From: Candidatus Falkowella caecavicola
Lineage (GTDB): Bacteria > Bacillota > Clostridia > Oscillospirales > Ruminococcaceae
Reading direction: 5' to 3'
NCBI GenBank assembly: GCA_904420125.1
Contig: CAJFUK010000047.1
Span: 51,624-115,623, forward strand
Length of the DNA stretch: 64,000 bases
Numbering within the stretch: the first letter of the stretch is position 1; every line of letters starts with the position of its first letter. Positions 37,742-46,645 of this stretch are shown piece by piece. Below the pieces are notes generated by a model that was not told the DNA's origin, did no database searches, and saw only the letters and a list, made by a program, of their open reading frames with translations. The position numbers and the translations under genes are program-made.

Positions 37742-37869
37742 ACAAGACCTCCTGTCATTGATTCCGCAGCCAAATGCAGGATGTGCGAACGATTGCATTT
37801 TTATCCGGCTGCATTTAAAATGGATGTCCGGAGAACGCAGGTGTGCGGGGATAATAAGGTCACAAGATC

Positions 37870-38515
37870 TTTTCCCTGTTGCAGGGAGATTAAGAACAAC
37901 TCGAGTCAGTGGAATCGGCCTGGGTGTATTTGCGCTTTTCCTACGGCAGGGGGATTAAGAACAGCTGGAGTCAGCAGAATCCACCTGGGCGTATTCGCAC
38001 TTTTCCTGCGGCAGAGAGGTTAAGAACAGCTTGAGTCAACGGAGTCGGCTTGGGCGTATTCGCACTTTTCCTGCGGCAGGGAGGTTAAGCACAGCTGGAG
38101 TCAGTGGAATCGGCTTGAGCGTATTCACGTTTTTCCTGCGGCAGGGAGTTCAGAGCAGCTGGAGTCAGTGGAATTGGCTTGGGCGCATTCGCGCTTTTCC
38201 TGCGGCAGGGAGTTCAGAACAGCTGGAGCCAACGGAATCGGCTTGGGCGTATTCGCACTTTTCCTGCGACAGGGAGTTTAGAGCAGCTGGAGTCAGCAGA
38301 ATCCACTTGGGCGTATTCGCGTTTTTCCTGCGGCAGGGAGTTCAGAACAGCTGGAGCCAACGGAATCGGCCTGGGCGTATTCGCACTTTTCCTGCGGCAG
38401 GGAGTTCAGAGCAGCTGGAGTCAGTGGAATCGGCTTGGGCGTATTGGCGCTTTTCCTGCGGCAGGGGGATTAAGAGCAGCTTGAGTCAGCAGAATCCACC
38501 TGGGCATATTCACGC
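37870..38515. repeat. Tandem array of ten 64-66-bp units
   Basis: Ten head-to-tail units beginning TTTTCCTGCGGCAGGG and ending near TTGGGCGTATTCGCAC: starts at 37870, 37936, 38001, 38066, 38131, 38195, 38259, 38323, 38387, 38451. Lengths are 66, 65, 65, 65, 64, 64, 64, 64, 64, 65. The variable core takes three forms, GTCAGTGGAATCGG (units 1,4,5,9), GCCAACGGA[A/G]TCGG (3,6,8) and GTCAGCAGAATCCAC (2,7,10). The last unit contains the stop codon and final residues of the PAP2 gene, so the array probably arose by duplication of that gene's 3' end. There are no unique spacers, so it is not CRISPR. Confidence 0.95.
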
Positions 38516-39330
38516 TTTTCCTGCTCTGCCTGGCGAAACGCCCGTCGAATCAGGGCAAAGAAGAGAATGCCGATGACAGCACCGACCGTTACATCTGAAA
38601 GAAAATGGGCGCCGGCGATCATCCGGGAAAGGGCGACGGCCCCTGTATACAGGAAGGCAATCCAGAAAAACAGAAGCTCTTTTTTCTGTAATTTCGGGAA
38701 AAAGTCGCCGAGTGCTGCCAGAACAAATACAGAGGAAGCCGAGGCCGTATGCCCGGAAGGAAAAGACTGGTGCCCCGTGATTCCCTGTGGCAGAAACCAG
38801 AAAGAAAAAGAAGAAAAATCCCCGTCAGCCAGCATGGTCCGAAATCGGGCCCGTCCCCAAAAGGTTTTGAGCAGGCTGACCGTCACCAGAGTCAACAGCA
38901 GGACGGCCAGGGCAAAGCTGGCAAATCTCCGCAGTTTCTCCAACGTATCCTGCGGGATCCGGATGGCGGCAAACACACCACAAATTGTACAGAGGACACT
39001 GATCAGAAGCGCGGTATGCTGTGGAAATCCCAGCAATTCAGTCAGCAGGATCAGCCATCCGGCAATACCCAGAATAAAAAGAAGGGCCAGAATCCCTGCC
39101 TTAAATTGGCGGCTGGAGGTTTTATATTGCCAGGCAAAAAGAATCGCGGCGGCAAACGGCGGAATACAATAGGCCGGTAAGCCGCCATAGGCTTCCATGA
39201 ACCGGGCAAACAGATTTTCAGGATGACAGAGGGCGTGGCTGATTTCCAGATCCCAGAAGCTGGCCAGAATCAGCAACAGAGCAGCGGCGCCAGCCAGACA
39301 GCCATACAGCAGAGCGGGACGCTTGATCAT
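38470..39330 (-). CDS. PAP2-family membrane phosphatase
   Basis: 286 residues, six probable transmembrane helices. Lipid phosphatase motifs are present: KTFWGRARF (K-x6-R-x, with F where P is usual), PSGHTASAS and SRMIAGAHFLSDV. The family removes phosphate from lipid phosphates such as undecaprenyl-PP, phosphatidic acid or phosphatidylglycerol-P. AAGGAGGT is nine bases from ATG 39330; an upstream ATG at 39354 would place that site inside the coding sequence. The C-terminal ~20 residues (EKREYAQVDSADSSCS) are encoded by the last tandem-repeat unit. It follows glgP by 60 bases. Confidence 0.9.
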   Translation of the reverse strand: MIKRPALLYGCLAGAAALLLILASFWDLEISHALCHPENLFARFMEAYGGLPAYCIPPFAAAILFAWQYKTSSRQFKAGILALLFILGIAGWLILLTELLGFPQHTALLISVLCTICGVFAAIRIPQDTLEKLRRFASFALAVLLLTLVTVSLLKTFWGRARFRTMLADGDFSSFSFWFLPQGITGHQSFPSGHTASASSVFVLAALGDFFPKLQKKELLFFWIAFLYTGAVALSRMIAGAHFLSDVTVGAVIGILFFALIRRAFRQAEQEKREYAQVDSADSSCS

Positions 39331-39390
39331 CAGAGAGATACCTCCTTCAGACATAGATGATAACCCGGTACAACAAGGACCAGAAAAGTT

Positions 39391-41784
39391 TTACAGGTGC
39401 CAGATATTTTGTGCATATTCTCTGACAGCCCGGTCGGCTGAGAAGATCCCGGCACCCGCAATATTATGCAGCGACATGCGGTTCCACTGCTCCGGATTTC
39501 TGTACACGGCGCTGACCCGCTTCTGGACGGCCCGGTATGCATCAAAGTCCGCCAACACCATATAGGGATCCGTATTGATGAGGGAGTTGGCCAGATCGTC
39601 AAACTGTGCGCCGTTGATGCCGCTCCGAAGCAGATCGACAGCCCGGTGGATGACCGGATTGCTTTCATAGAATTTCCGGGGCTGATAACCCGGCTGCGTT
39701 TGCTTGACCTCTTCTGCCGTCATTCCAAAGATAAACATGTTTTCCATACCGGCGGCTTCGCCAATTTCAATGTTCGCTCCGTCCAGGGTGCCGACTGTCA
39801 AGGCACCATTGAGCATCAATTTCATGTTTCCTGTGCCGCTGGCCTCTTTTCCTGCCAGGGAAATCTGTTCGCTGACCTCGCTGGCCGGCATCAACAGTTC
39901 CGACAGCGTGACCTTATAGTCTTCCAGATAGACAACCGAGAGTTTTTCTGCAATCTGAGGATTTTTCTTGATCTCTTCCGACAGCATACACAGAAGTTTG
40001 ATAATCTGTTTGGCCAGGAAATAACCGGAGGCAGCTTTTGCGCCGAAAATATAGGTTTTGGGGACAAAATCCGCCTGCGGATTTTCCCGCAGGTACAGAT
40101 ATTCGCTGATGATATTCAGCGCGTTGAGGTGCTGCCGCTTATATTCATGCAGCCGTTTGACCTGGACGTCAAAGATAGACGCAGGATTGATGGTTTGCCC
40201 GGTGGTCTTATATACATAATTGGCAAAATTTTCTTTATTTTCTTTTTTAGACGCCTCCAGCCTTTCCAGCACCCCAGAGTCATGGGCAAAGGCACGGAAT
40301 TTTTCTAATTCCTCAGAATGGGTCAGGAAACCGTCTCCGATGGTTTCACAGAGCAGTCTGGTCAAGGAGGGATTCGACTGGCTTAACCACCGGCGGTAGG
40401 CGATACCGTTGGTGACATTCTGAAACTTTTCCGGGGTGTACAGATAAAAATTGTGAAAGACATCGTCTTTGATAATTTGACTGTGCAGTTTGGAGACGCC
40501 GTTTACGCTGTGGCAGGCGCAGACACAAAGATGCGCCATCCGGATGGTATTAGGCCAGAGAATGGCCATTTCGCCCACCTTGGGACTCCCGTCTCCAAAA
40601 AATTCGTATAGCTGGCTGCAAAACCGGCGGTTGATTTCACAAATGATCTGGTAAATTCTAGGAAGAAGCTCCTTGAATAATTGTTCGTCCCATACCTCCA
40701 GCGCTTCTGCCAGCACGGTATGGTTGGTATAAGAAAAAATACGGGTCACCATCTCCCACGCCGTCTCCCAGGAGTACCCACAGTCGTCCAACAGGATCCG
40801 CATCAATTCCGGGATCGCCAGGGTTGGATGGGTATCGTTGATATGGATCGATACCTTTTCGGCCAGATTGTCCAGTTGGCCATACTCATTCATATGCCGG
40901 CTGACAATGTCGCTGACCGACGCGGCACAGAGAAAATATTGCTGCCGCAGCCGCAGCCGCTTTCCTTCCGTATGGTTGTCATTCGGGTAAAGGACTTTGG
41001 AAATCGCTTCTGCCGTGGCAATCTGCTGGGTGGCTGATACATAATCCCCGCGATTAAAGCTTTCCATATCAAAAGAGGGGCTTTCCGCCCGCCAGAGCCG
41101 CAGAACTGACACCGCTTCGGAATTGTATCCGGAAACATACAGGTCATATGGCACGGCCTTGACAACCGTTGCATTGCGATGGGTGACAAAATGATGGTTA
41201 TCCATCCAGGTTTCGTCAATTTGTCCGCCAAAAGTGACGTTGACCGAACGCTGGGGGAGCGCCCGCAGCCAGACCTTTCCACCCGGCAGCCAGTTGTCCG
41301 GCAGTTCAGTCTGCCAGCCGTCTACAATTTTCTGCTTAAAAATACCATATTCATATAAAATCGAGTATCCGTAGGCATTATAACCGTTTTTGGCCATGCC
41401 GTCCAGATAACAGGCGGCCAGCCGCCCCAGCCCGCCGTTGCCAAGGCCGGCATCCGGCTCGCAGTCATACACTGAGGACATGGAGACCCCGTATTCCGCC
41501 AGCAGGTTTTCAATTGCCTGGGCGTATCCCAGATTGTACAGGGCGGTTTTCAGAGAACGCCCCATTAAAAATTCCATGCTCAGATAATTGATTTCTTTGG
41601 CGCCCGTGGACTTGGCATGGGCATAAAAGGTATCGTGTTTTTCTTCCAGAAGGTTGCTGATGATCTGCGACAGGGCAAAATAAAAATTTTCAGGGGTTGC
41701 GTTTTCAGGCGTTACGTCGAATTCCTTATGCAATGTTTCTGTTACAAGCATTTTCAGCTGTGCCGGCGTATAATTTGTCACCAT
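39391..41784 (-). CDS. glgP: Glycogen/starch phosphorylase
   Basis: 797 residues. GT35 family, bacterial length. Signature features: PDAGLGNGGLGRLAACYLDGMA, EINYLSMEFLMGRSL, THPTLAIPELMRILLD, and the pyridoxal-phosphate region EASGTGNMKLMLNGALTVGTLDGANIEI, with the Schiff-base lysine in NMKLMLNG. It phosphorolyses alpha-1,4-glucan ends to glucose-1-phosphate. GGAGG lies before ATG 41784; the ATG at 41829 is in the non-conserved leader. The other genes of glycogen synthesis (glgABC) are not in the window. Confidence 0.97.
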   Translation of the reverse strand: MVTNYTPAQLKMLVTETLHKEFDVTPENATPENFYFALSQIISNLLEEKHDTFYAHAKSTGAKEINYLSMEFLMGRSLKTALYNLGYAQAIENLLAEYGVSMSSVYDCEPDAGLGNGGLGRLAACYLDGMAKNGYNAYGYSILYEYGIFKQKIVDGWQTELPDNWLPGGKVWLRALPQRSVNVTFGGQIDETWMDNHHFVTHRNATVVKAVPYDLYVSGYNSEAVSVLRLWRAESPSFDMESFNRGDYVSATQQIATAEAISKVLYPNDNHTEGKRLRLRQQYFLCAASVSDIVSRHMNEYGQLDNLAEKVSIHINDTHPTLAIPELMRILLDDCGYSWETAWEMVTRIFSYTNHTVLAEALEVWDEQLFKELLPRIYQIICEINRRFCSQLYEFFGDGSPKVGEMAILWPNTIRMAHLCVCACHSVNGVSKLHSQIIKDDVFHNFYLYTPEKFQNVTNGIAYRRWLSQSNPSLTRLLCETIGDGFLTHSEELEKFRAFAHDSGVLERLEASKKENKENFANYVYKTTGQTINPASIFDVQVKRLHEYKRQHLNALNIISEYLYLRENPQADFVPKTYIFGAKAASGYFLAKQIIKLLCMLSEEIKKNPQIAEKLSVVYLEDYKVTLSELLMPASEVSEQISLAGKEASGTGNMKLMLNGALTVGTLDGANIEIGEAAGMENMFIFGMTAEEVKQTQPGYQPRKFYESNPVIHRAVDLLRSGINGAQFDDLANSLINTDPYMVLADFDAYRAVQKRVSAVYRNPEQWNRMSLHNIAGAGIFSADRAVREYAQNIWHL

Positions 41785-41926
41785 AGAAAAACCTCCATCT
41801 CCCGGCCGGGAATCTGTTCCAATATACAATCAATAATTATATGCCCAATTATATGCCTAAAACGCAAGGTTTTAAAGGGATTTTACAAAGATTTTTCAAA
41901 AAATTTTTCTGTTGGCAAACAAAAGG

Positions 41927-41955
41927 TTGGTTTTTTCTGCAAAATATACTATAAT
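41927..41955 (+). promoter_or_regulatory. Promoter of zapA-U32
   Basis: TTGGTT (41927-41932), 17 bases, TATAAT (41950-41955). The 5' untranslated region carries a perfect 8-bp stem, CACGCCGT-GCAGA-ACGGCGTG (41981-42001), 14 bases before AAGGAGAG. Confidence 0.75.
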
Positions 41956-42031
41956 AGGATCATAGAATGGAGAAAATATACACGCCGTGCAGAACGGCGT
42001 GCCAAACCATTGAAAATAAGGAGAGACGACC

Positions 42032-42412
42032 ATGCAGTTAAACCGAGTCGAGATTACCATATGCGGAAAAAAATACCCGCTTAGCACGTCGGAGAATCCG
42101 GAATATGTAAAAGAACTGGCGCGTCAGCTGGAGGATCGGATCAACCGAATGATGCAGACCAGCGATATGATGACCATTTCCACTGCAACCGTACTGGTGG
42201 CGCTGGATATTCTGGACGAGAGCCTTACTACAAATTCCAATATCGATAATATACGCACCCAGATCAAAACCTATGTGGAAGAAGCGGCCAACGCGCGTAA
42301 CGAGGCCAGCGAATGTAAAAAAGAACTCGAAGAGGCAAAACGGAAAATAGCCCAGATGGAAACCGACATGCAGCTTTTGAATTTGCAGAAAAAAGTCGAT
42401 ACCGGCATCTGA
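42032..42412 (+). CDS. zapA: Cell division protein ZapA
   Basis: 126 residues. N-terminal globular domain RVEITICGKKYPLSTSENPEYVKELARQLEDRINRMM is typical ZapA; a coiled coil follows (EEAANARNEASECKKELEEAKRKIAQMETDMQLLNL). ZapA bundles FtsZ filaments and supports Z-ring formation. ATG 42032 follows AAGGAGAG. The gene ends in TGATG, sharing a base with the start of the U32 gene. This zapA-U32 pairing is common in Bacillota. Confidence 0.95.
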   Translation: MQLNRVEITICGKKYPLSTSENPEYVKELARQLEDRINRMMQTSDMMTISTATVLVALDILDESLTTNSNIDNIRTQIKTYVEEAANARNEASECKKELEEAKRKIAQMETDMQLLNLQKKVDTGI

Positions 42413-44520
42413 TGGGAAGGGAACGGAAAGGCGTGGAGATTTTAGCACCAGCCGGATATATTGACAGCGTTCATGCAGCTGTGGACTGCGGAGCGGACAG
42501 CGTATATCTGGGATTAAAAAAATTCAGCGCGCGAAGAAATGCGCGTAATTTTGATGAAAGTATGTTGCAGGAGGCGGTTTCCTATTGCCATGAGGCGGGT
42601 GTGCGGGTCTATCTGACTCTGAATACGCTGATCTTTGATGAGGAGATCCCGGAGTTTTTGGAGACAGCCCAGATCGCCTGCCGCGCTGGTGTGGATGCGG
42701 TCATTGTCCAGGACCTGGGGGCAGCGGCCATTCTGCGGGAAGCTGCGCCGGAACTGCGGCTCCATGCTTCAACACAGATGTCGGTTCATACCCCGCGTGG
42801 GGCGCAATTGCTGGAAAGACTGGGCTTTTCCCGTGTCGTTTTAGCCAGAGAAATGTCTTTGGCGCAGATCGCAGAAGTATCCCGTTCTGTTTCAATAGAA
42901 ACCGAAGTGTTTATCCACGGCGCCCTTTGTATGTGTATGTCAGGCCAGTGCTATCTGAGCGCGATGCTGGGTGGACGAAGCGCGAATCGGGGGTTGTGCG
43001 CACAGCCCTGCCGGCTGCCGTTTCATTCGGATCGGGGTGCAGGACATGCTTTATCCCTGAAGGACCTTTGTGCGGTGGGAAGGATTCATGAACTGGAACA
43101 GGCTGGGGTCACCTCGGTTAAAATTGAGGGGCGGATGAAGCGGCCGGAGTATGTTGCGGTTGCCGTGGATGCCTGCTGCCGGGCCAGGGCAGGGGAGACG
43201 CTGGATATGGAAACATTACAATCTGTATTTTCAAGAAGCGGATTTACCGATAGTTATCTAGATGGCAGGACAGGACCGGAAATGTTTGGCATTCGGGACA
43301 GAGAGGATGTTATCAAAGCGGACGGCAAATTGCTCAAACGTCTGAATGCCATGTATCATCAGCCTCTGCAGCGGGTGCGGGTCGCTGGCACGGCCACTCT
43401 GCGCAGGGGAGAGCCGGCGCGTTTTGTGCTGACGGATTTTGAGGGGCATCGGGCAGAGGCGGAAGGGGAGGTGCCGCAGGAAGCGCGGACCTGTCCGGCA
43501 ACGCTGGCGACGGCCTACGCTTCTTTTTCGAAAATGGGCGGTACTCATTACCGGCTGGAGCAGGAGAATTTTTCGGCTGTGATTGACGAGGGGGTTATGC
43601 TGCCTCTGGCCGCGTTGAATCTCCTGCGCCGTCAGGCATGCGCGGAGTTAAGCAGGCAGCGGGGCGCCATCCGGCCAAAAGAATATCATATGGTTTCTTT
43701 TCCGCCGCATCGCCCAAGAATTCGTCCTGCCTTAAAATTGCGCGCATTTTTTTCCAAATATGCGCAGATTCCATTTAACAAAACGAATGTTTTTGAGCAA
43801 ATTATACTCCCTGTAGAACAGGTTTTAGAAAATATGGAGGAGATCGGTTCCAGAAAAGAACTGAAAGAAAGAGTGGTTCTGCAGCCGCCCCGCGCCATGT
43901 TTGGTTGCGAGCAGGCCGTGATGGAGCAGCTGAAGCAGCTGGCGGCAGCCGGATACCGCAAACTTTTTGCTATGAACCTGGCGCATGTCGAAATGGGACA
44001 GGCACTGGGGATGGAGATTTACGGAGGCTTTGGGCTTAATATCACCAATTCCTTTGCGCTGCAGCAACTGGCCGGGCTCGGCGTGAAAGATACGGTGCTT
44101 TCCATTGAGATGAAGGTTTACCAGATCAATCAGATTGCCGATCTGATCCCGGTCGGGGCTGTCATTTATGGGCATTTGCCCCTGATGCTGATGCGGAATT
44201 GCCCGATTCGCGGGCAGGGATCCGCAGGTTGTTCAGATTGTACAGCCAAAAGAACCGGGCGGCTGCCGGCTCTGACCGACCGGAAAGGAAAGAAATTTCT
44301 GGTTCGGTGCGAGGGCAATGGCGGCTGTACGGAACTCCTAAACCCCAATGCACTGTATATGGCGGATCAGCTGGACGGGTTTGAAAAACTGGGATTTGGG
44401 CTGCTTTTGTTTACAACAGAAAACCAGCAAAAGTGCGCGGAAGTCATTGAAAGCCATATACGAAAAGTAGAAAAAAGATCAGATATTACGAGAGGTTTAT
44501 TTTATAGAGGGGTTTTGTAG
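42412..44520 (+). CDS. U32-family peptidase (RlhA/YrrO-like)
   Basis: 702 residues. N-terminal TIM-barrel-like U32 domain: ILAPAGYIDSVHAAVDCGADSVYLGLKKFSAR, VYLTLNTL, LHASTQMSVHT, FIHGALCMCMSGQCYLSAMLGGRSANRGLCAQPCR with the conserved cysteines. C-terminal U32 extension (DUF3656-like) of ~300 residues. Family members include RlhA, which hydroxylates C2501 of 23S rRNA from prephenate-derived hydroxyl groups, and collagenase-annotated proteins. The cysteines of the CMSGQCY and LCAQPCR region fit an iron-sulphur site. The start could be ATG 42412 (overlapping zapA stop) or GTG 42433 with GGAAAGG in front. Confidence 0.85.
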   Translation: MGRERKGVEILAPAGYIDSVHAAVDCGADSVYLGLKKFSARRNARNFDESMLQEAVSYCHEAGVRVYLTLNTLIFDEEIPEFLETAQIACRAGVDAVIVQDLGAAAILREAAPELRLHASTQMSVHTPRGAQLLERLGFSRVVLAREMSLAQIAEVSRSVSIETEVFIHGALCMCMSGQCYLSAMLGGRSANRGLCAQPCRLPFHSDRGAGHALSLKDLCAVGRIHELEQAGVTSVKIEGRMKRPEYVAVAVDACCRARAGETLDMETLQSVFSRSGFTDSYLDGRTGPEMFGIRDREDVIKADGKLLKRLNAMYHQPLQRVRVAGTATLRRGEPARFVLTDFEGHRAEAEGEVPQEARTCPATLATAYASFSKMGGTHYRLEQENFSAVIDEGVMLPLAALNLLRRQACAELSRQRGAIRPKEYHMVSFPPHRPRIRPALKLRAFFSKYAQIPFNKTNVFEQIILPVEQVLENMEEIGSRKELKERVVLQPPRAMFGCEQAVMEQLKQLAAAGYRKLFAMNLAHVEMGQALGMEIYGGFGLNITNSFALQQLAGLGVKDTVLSIEMKVYQINQIADLIPVGAVIYGHLPLMLMRNCPIRGQGSAGCSDCTAKRTGRLPALTDRKGKKFLVRCEGNGGCTELLNPNALYMADQLDGFEKLGFGLLLFTTENQQKCAEVIESHIRKVEKRSDITRGLFYRGVL

Positions 44521-44752
44521 GCGAACAGGCCACTGATAAACGAATTTTTTTAAGCGCTTCTTTTGTGAATGAGGCTTGTGTCATGGATGGATTCGCTGCC
44601 GGCAGGGCTATGGGAGACAGCGGCGCGCAGCCAGACGGCCGTATTCTGGTTCGGACTGGGAATTGCGACTGAAGGACTGAAAATCTGGGCAGAATCCAGA
44701 AGCAGAGTTAGATAAAACGTTATATCATAAATAGAAAATACGGAGCGTATAA

Positions 44753-45196
44753 ATGTATCAGATCAGAGTAAAGAGATTAACAGACACGGCTTGCCTGCCG
44801 GTCCGCGCGACTGCTGGCAGCGCGGGATATGACCTTTATGCGGATATCCCAAAACCATGGACCATCCATCCAGGGGAAACCCTGCTGATTCCGACGGGAA
44901 TTGCATTGGAGATCCCTGACCCGGGATACGGCGCATTTATTTTTGCCCGGAGCGGACTTTCTGTCCGTGCAGGCATCTGTTTGGCAAACGGAGTGGGGGT
45001 GATCGACAGCGACTACCGGGGAGAGATTCAAGTAGCGGTCTGCAACCGGTCCCAGCAGGACTATTCTTTTTCTCCGCAGGAACGGATCGCGCAGATGGTT
45101 TTTCTGCCGGTGGCGCTGCCGTTGTTGACCGATGCAGAAGACCTGGAGGAAACCGTGCGCGGTGCGGGCGGTTTTGGCAGCACAGGCCGGGACTGA
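44753..45196 (+). CDS. dut: Deoxyuridine 5'-triphosphate nucleotidohydrolase
   Basis: 147 residues, trimeric dUTPase. All five motifs: ATAGSAGYDLYA (1), PTGIALEIPDPGYGAFIFARSGLS (2 and 3), NGVGVIDSDYRGEIQVAVCN (3), ERIAQMVFLP (4) and the C-terminal RGAGGFGSTG (5). It converts dUTP to dUMP and keeps uracil out of DNA. The ATG at 44753 follows TACGGAGCG. It lies between the U32 gene and the mreB cluster; a modest spacer on either side suggests its own transcript. Confidence 0.96.
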   Translation: MYQIRVKRLTDTACLPVRATAGSAGYDLYADIPKPWTIHPGETLLIPTGIALEIPDPGYGAFIFARSGLSVRAGICLANGVGVIDSDYRGEIQVAVCNRSQQDYSFSPQERIAQMVFLPVALPLLTDAEDLEETVRGAGGFGSTGRD

Positions 45197-45359
45197 TGAC
45201 AGGAGCAAAAAAGCAAAAACACAGGGGGCGCCCCTTCCGGACAGGTCCCAAAAGAGGATTGTTTTCCCGTATTTTTCAGCAGGTTTCTATGCCCGGCATA
45301 GATTTTCGTCAATTTTTTCAAAAAAATCTTAAGAAATCCGAAATTTTATAAAAATATAG

Positions 45360-45388
45360 TTGAGAAACAGGGGAAAATCGGTTATACT
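45360..45388 (+). promoter_or_regulatory. Promoter of mreB operon
   Basis: TTGAGA (45360-45365), 17 bases, TATACT (45383-45388). Predicted start about 45395, leaving a 120-base structured leader. Confidence 0.85.
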
Positions 45389-45394
45389 AAAAAC

Positions 45395-45510
45395 GGATAA
45401 ACAGGCCTGTATGGGGGCGGCACAGAAGCGGTGCAAATCCTGCCAGGCCAAAAAAGAATAGAATTGTCACAGGCTTTCCGATGAGGCCGGAGACAAACAA
45501 AAGGAGCAAA
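45395..45510 (+). promoter_or_regulatory. Structured leader of mreB
   Basis: GGCCTG (45403-45408) is complementary to CAGGCC (45444-45449) with a GCAC...GTGC arm inside; further along GATGAGGCCGGAGAC (45481-45495) precedes AAAAGGAG. The CGGTGCAAATCC string (45429-45440) and GATGAG-C-GGAGAC look like pieces of cobalamin riboswitches, but GCCACT and other core elements are missing. I cannot call it a riboswitch. Confidence 0.35.
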
Positions 45511-45514
45511 AGGA

Positions 45515-46537
45515 ATGGGCGCATTTTCAAAAGATATCGGAATAGACCTGGGCACAGCGAACACCCTGGTCTTTATGAAAGGAAAAGGAATTATTATTCG
45601 GGAACCCTCTGTTGTAGCGATTGATAATCGGACCGAACGAGTTCGCTGCGTTGGGCAGGAGGCTAAGGACGTGATCGGACGTACGCCCGGCTCGATTGTT
45701 GCCGTCCGGCCTTTGAAAGACGGGGTCATTGCAAATTTTGACGTAACAACCAGCATGCTGCAGGCTTTCATTAAAAAGGCGCTGAAAGGGATGCCGTTTG
45801 CAAAGCCGCGGGTGGTCATCTGCATTCCTTCCGGCGTTACACCCGTAGAACGGCGTGCGGTCAAGGAGTCCGCAGAACAGGCGGGCGCTAAACGGGTTTC
45901 GATTATCGAAGAGCCGATGGCAGCGGCAATCGGCGCCGGGCTGCCGGTTGCGGAACCCACCGGGAATATGGTCGTAGATATCGGCGGCGGCACCAGCGAA
46001 GTGGCGGTCATTTCTCTGGGCGGTATTGTGGCCGCAAAATCCGTGCGGGTTGGCGGCGATGAATTTGACAATTCCATCATCCAGTTTATTAAGAAAAAAT
46101 ATAACCTGCTGATCGGTGAACGGACGGCAGAAAATATCAAGATTCAGATCGGCTCGGCATTCCCCTTTGAGCAGGAAGAGTCCATGCAGGTCAAAGGCCG
46201 GAATCTGCTCAACGGACTGCCGGAGAATATCTCAGTTTCTTCTGCGGAGATCCGGGATGCACTGGCCGATCCGCTGGAGCAGGTGATGGATGCCATTCGG
46301 GTGACGCTTGAAAAGACACCTCCCGAGCTGGCGGCGGACATCATTGACCAGGGGATCATGCTGACTGGCGGCGGCGCGCTGCTTCGGGGACTGGACCGGC
46401 TGATTTCCCAGGAAACCGGTATGCCGGTGTTTATTGCGGAACGGCCGCTTGACTGCGTGGCAGACGGAACCGGACAGGTATTGGAAAACAGCGAAAAGCT
46501 CCGGGATGTTTTAAGCGACGACGACGCGAAGTACTAA
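45515..46537 (+). CDS. mreB: Cell shape actin homologue MreB
   Basis: 340 residues. Actin-fold motifs: [19 protein letters not shown] (phosphate 1), [21 protein letters not shown] (phosphate 2), [13 protein letters not shown] (connect) and [17 protein letters not shown] (adenosine). MreB filaments guide side-wall synthesis with MreC, MreD and PBP2, which follow here. AAAAGGAGC precedes ATG 45515. The C-terminus ([15 protein letters not shown]) is short and acidic. Confidence 0.97.
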   Translation: MGAFSKDIGIDLGTANTLVFMKGKGIIIREPSVVAIDNRTERVRCVGQEAKDVIGRTPGSIVAVRPLKDGVIANFDVTTSMLQAFIKKALKGMPFAKPRVVICIPSGVTPVERRAVKESAEQAGAKRVSIIEEPMAAAIGAGLPVAEPTGNMVVDIGGGTSEVAVISLGGIVAAKSVRVGGDEFDNSIIQFIKKKYNLLIGERTAENIKIQIGSAFPFEQEESMQVKGRNLLNGLPENISVSSAEIRDALADPLEQVMDAIRVTLEKTPPELAADIIDQGIMLTGGGALLRGLDRLISQETGMPVFIAERPLDCVADGTGQVLENSEKLRDVLSDDDAKY

Positions 46538-46573
46538 GGTACAGCGCGCGGGAAACCATATCAGAAAATGCAG

Positions 46574-46608
46574 GGCCTGCCGCCCCGCTGGGAGCGGGAC
46601 AGCAGGCC
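46574..46608. repeat. Nested hairpin between mreB and mreC
   Basis: GGCCTGC (46574-46580) pairs with GCAGGCC (46602-46608); inside, CCCGCT-GGG-AGCGGG makes a second stem. No T-run follows. A likely mRNA-processing or partial-termination element that sets the MreB to MreC ratio. Confidence 0.6.
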
Positions 46609-46645
46609 TGATCGGATTTCAAGGCAGCGGCAGGAGGCGTGCGCC

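Noticed and set aside
37870..38515. CRISPR array
   Set aside because: Units are contiguous and nearly identical along their whole length; there are no unique spacers and no cas genes.
38031..38576. 181-codon + strand open frame across the tandem array
   Set aside because: The unit has no stop in that orientation, so all frames stay open; unit length 64 shifts the frame each time. No ribosome binding site or family match.
45395..45510. Cobalamin riboswitch call for the mreB leader
   Set aside because: Only scattered matches; core GCCACT and receptor elements absent. Kept as a finding, not as a called riboswitch.
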